A DNA stretch of 52,778 bases from G001797105 sp964528155 (GTDB taxonomy: Bacteria > Chloroflexota > Anaerolineae > Anaerolineales > E44-bin32): assembly GCA_964528155.1 (NCBI GenBank), contig CAZGRL010000020.1:1-52778 (forward strand), given 5' to 3'. A program made the position numbers and the translations under genes. Each line of letters opens with the position of its first letter. The first letter of the stretch is position 1. The notes below the pieces were generated by a model that was given only the letters and a program-made list of their open reading frames with translations, had not been told where the DNA came from and ran no database searches. Below, one piece after another: positions 51,236 to 52,778 of the stretch.

Positions 51236-52126
51236 ATGATCCTGCGCATGATCTCAGCCTTGATCCGCACGATGCGGCCGCGCCAATGGGCGAAGAACGT
51301 ATTCGTTTTCGCGGCGTTGGTTTTCGATGTGAAGTTGCTCGAGGCCGTCCCATTCTTGAGAACCCTGGCCGGTTTTGTTCTCCTCTGCATGGCCTCGAGC
51401 ACGATTTACCTGATCAACGACCTTGCCGACGTCGAGCAGGACCGACGACATCCAATCAAGAGACTGAGGCCGATCGCTGCGGGCGAGCTGCCGATCAACA
51501 CTGCCTTAGCGGCGGCCGTATCCCTGGGAGCGGTCACGCTCGTCGCCAGCTACGCGCTGCATGTGATATTCGGCCACATCATCCTGGCGTACATCATCAT
51601 CAACTTGCTCTATTCGTACCGGTTGAAGCACGTCCCGATCATCGATGTGCTCATCGTCGCAGCTGGTTTCGTCCTGCGGGTGGCCGCCGGCGTGTCGTTG
51701 ATCCATGTGGAAAGGTTCTCACCCTGGTTGTACGTCGTCACGACCCTGGGCGCCTTGTTCATCGGGTTCGGAAAGCGGCGCGCCGAAATGATGTTGCTGC
51801 GAGATGAGGCCAACACCCATCGCCGCGTTCTCGACGGGTACACCATCGCCTACCTCGATCAACTGCTGGTCATCGTCTCGGCGACGACGATCATCGCCTA
51901 CTCCTTGTATACATTCTCGGCCGAGAACCTGCCGCGAAACCATCTGATGATGCTGACCATCCCATTCGTCGTTTACGGCGTCTTCCGCTACCTCTACCTG
52001 ATCCACGTCGAGGGCGCAGGCGGCGCCCCGGAAGAGCTCTTTCTCTCCGATCGTCCGCTGCTGGCCACCATCCTCTTGTGGGGGATGGCCGCCGTTGGGA
52101 TCCTGTATATCGGCTCCAGCATATGA
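51236..52126 (+). CDS. UbiA-family prenyltransferase, decaprenyl-phosphate phosphoribosyltransferase-like
   Basis: A 296-residue integral membrane enzyme with about nine helices. The opening MRPRQWAKNVFVFAALVFDV and the signature YLINDLADVEQDRRHPIKRL, then RPIAAGELP, fit the branch that joins 5-phosphoribosyl diphosphate to a polyprenyl phosphate (DPPR synthase of actinobacterial arabinan synthesis). The Asp-rich motif (NDxxDxxxD) binds the Mg-diphosphate. A second acidic motif is less typical. The start is placed at ATG 51236, with AAGG ahead; the frame also opens at 51173. It overlaps the mevalonate kinase gene by ATGA, so the isoprenoid-precursor and polyprenyl-product steps are coupled. 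The precise product is inferred. Confidence 0.85.
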   Translation: MILRMISALIRTMRPRQWAKNVFVFAALVFDVKLLEAVPFLRTLAGFVLLCMASSTIYLINDLADVEQDRRHPIKRLRPIAAGELPINTALAAAVSLGAVTLVASYALHVIFGHIILAYIIINLLYSYRLKHVPIIDVLIVAAGFVLRVAAGVSLIHVERFSPWLYVVTTLGALFIGFGKRRAEMMLLRDEANTHRRVLDGYTIAYLDQLLVIVSATTIIAYSLYTFSAENLPRNHLMMLTIPFVVYGVFRYLYLIHVEGAGGAPEELFLSDRPLLATILLWGMAAVGILYIGSSI

Positions 52127-52778
52127 CCGTGGCCCGCGCGCCAGGCAAGATCATCTTGTTCGGCGAGCACGCCGTCGTTTATGGTCGTCCAGCGATCGCT
52201 GTGCCTCTGGGGATGCTGAAAGCTTCGGCCGAAGTAACCGATCTGCCGGAGGCGCGGCCGGGCCAGGTCCGGATCGAGGCGCCCGATATCCACGCTTCCT
52301 ATTGGCTACACGAATGTCGGCCAGATGACCCGCTTGGCCGGGCCGTCCAGATTACGCTCGATGAGATCGGAGGCAGCGGGTTCCCCGCCCTTCAAGTCAC
52401 TGTCACCTCGGAAATCCCCATCGCCGGCGGCCTCGGATCAGGCGCGGCGGTCTCCATCGCGATCATTCGCGCCCTGTCCACACACCTGGCTGGACAGCCC
52501 TTCGAACTCGAGAGGCAATCTGCGCTGGCGTTCGAGGTCGAGAAGTTGCACCACGGAACACCATCCGGCATTGACAATACGGTGGTCACGTACAATCGGC
52601 CGGTGTATTTCGTGCAGGGGAAGGCACCAGAACCTTTCCACATCGGCCGACCGTTCTTGTTGGTGATCGGGGTGAGTGACATGCCGTCGCCGACTGCCAG
52701 CGCGGTGTCGATGGTCCGACAGAGTTGCCTCCAGGATGCCGAGCGATTCGACACTCTCTTCGACGCCATCGGCGGCGT
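52123..52778 (+). CDS. mvk: Mevalonate kinase, 5' part (cut by window end)
   Basis: The first 218 codons of a GHMP kinase open to the end of the window. The start MTVARAPGKIILFGEHAVVY is the mevalonate kinase opening, followed by GRPAIAVPLGM, then the GHMP nucleotide loop EIPIAGGLGSGAAVSIAIIR and KLHHGTPSGIDNTVVTYNRP, which carries the catalytic Asp region. Mevalonate kinase phosphorylates mevalonate in the mevalonate route to isopentenyl diphosphate. Most bacteria use the MEP route, but several Chloroflexota have the mevalonate route. ATG 52123 overlaps the prenyltransferase stop (ATGA). The last 90-100 residues must lie outside the window; further pathway genes may follow. Confidence 0.92.
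   Translation, partial: MTVARAPGKIILFGEHAVVYGRPAIAVPLGMLKASAEVTDLPEARPGQVRIEAPDIHASYWLHECRPDDPLGRAVQITLDEIGGSGFPALQVTVTSEIPIAGGLGSGAAVSIAIIRALSTHLAGQPFELERQSALAFEVEKLHHGTPSGIDNTVVTYNRPVYFVQGKAPEPFHIGRPFLLVIGVSDMPSPTASAVSMVRQSCLQDAERFDTLFDAIGG

Overview
This GC-rich chromosomal window most likely comes from a member of the Chloroflexota (Anaerolineae-like). The assignment is an inference. It rests on two very large YYY-family (DUF2298, 'Chlor_Arch_YYY') membrane proteins, a family known mainly from Chloroflexota and archaea, on a mevalonate kinase, and on many GT39-type polytopic glycosyltransferases, all among ordinary bacterial housekeeping genes (tpiA, udk, fabF, fabH, trxA, scpA, glmS, cmk, lepA, tlyA). 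No phage, insertion sequence, CRISPR array or rRNA operon is visible.

Layout. 0.1-5.7 kb (minus strand): tpiA, a GT39-like membrane protein, and a coupled pair of an LCP-family envelope protein and a membrane-anchored Pro/Thr-tailed protein. 6.1-8.6 kb (plus): DEDDh exonuclease, hotdog thioesterase, FAD-dependent reductase. 8.7-11.8 kb: DUF218 protein, MshA-like glycosyltransferase, tRNA-Thr(CGT) and a lone receiver protein. 12.0-13.8 kb (plus): udk, cyclophilin, VTT-domain membrane protein. 13.8-16.8 kb (minus): an overlapping operon of SDR protein, GNAT acyltransferase and an enolase-superfamily NSAR/OSBS enzyme. 17.2-19.5 kb (plus): fabF-fabH, closed by a perfect 25-bp hairpin. 19.6-23.5 kb: trxA, OsmC, zinc-ribbon protein, scpA, VanZ, YihY. 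24.1-28.1 kb (plus): DUF255 thioredoxin-fold protein, Na/Pi-cotransporter-like protein and tandem UspA. 28.3-30.5 kb (minus): glmS, preceded by a recognisable glmS self-cleaving ribozyme with an unusual extra arm. 30.6-44.8 kb (minus): a seven-gene, about 14-kb overlapping operon of four giant GT-C/YYY membrane proteins followed by cmk and two plsC-type acyltransferases. One of its genes is broken only by a 10-N assembly gap. 45.2-48.2 kb (minus): GT4 glycosyltransferase with a doubtful small ORF, and a CDP-paratose-epimerase-like SDR. 48.4-51.1 kb (minus): lepA and tlyA. 51.2 kb to the end (plus): a UbiA-family prenyltransferase of the decaprenyl-phosphate phosphoribosyltransferase type, overlapping a mevalonate kinase cut by the window edge.

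How the genes fit together. Much of the window supports cell-envelope building: isoprenoid and polyprenyl-phosphate supply (mevalonate kinase, UbiA), amino-sugar supply under ribozyme control (glmS), cytosolic nucleotide-sugar glycosyltransferases (GT4), membrane lipid-linked-sugar transferases (GT39/YYY), LCP attachment of glycans, and fatty-acid and phospholipid synthesis (fabF, fabH, plsC). The rest is translation, redox and stress functions.

The most noteworthy non-coding signals are the glmS ribozyme with an inserted arm of about 65 nt, and intergenic arrays built on a strict 7-base period at three places (7.2-7.4, 44.9 and 48.2-48.4 kb). Promoters follow a common pattern of a good or extended -10 (TGnTATAAT or TGnTAGAAT) with little -35; the tRNA and LCP promoters are exceptions with good -35 elements.
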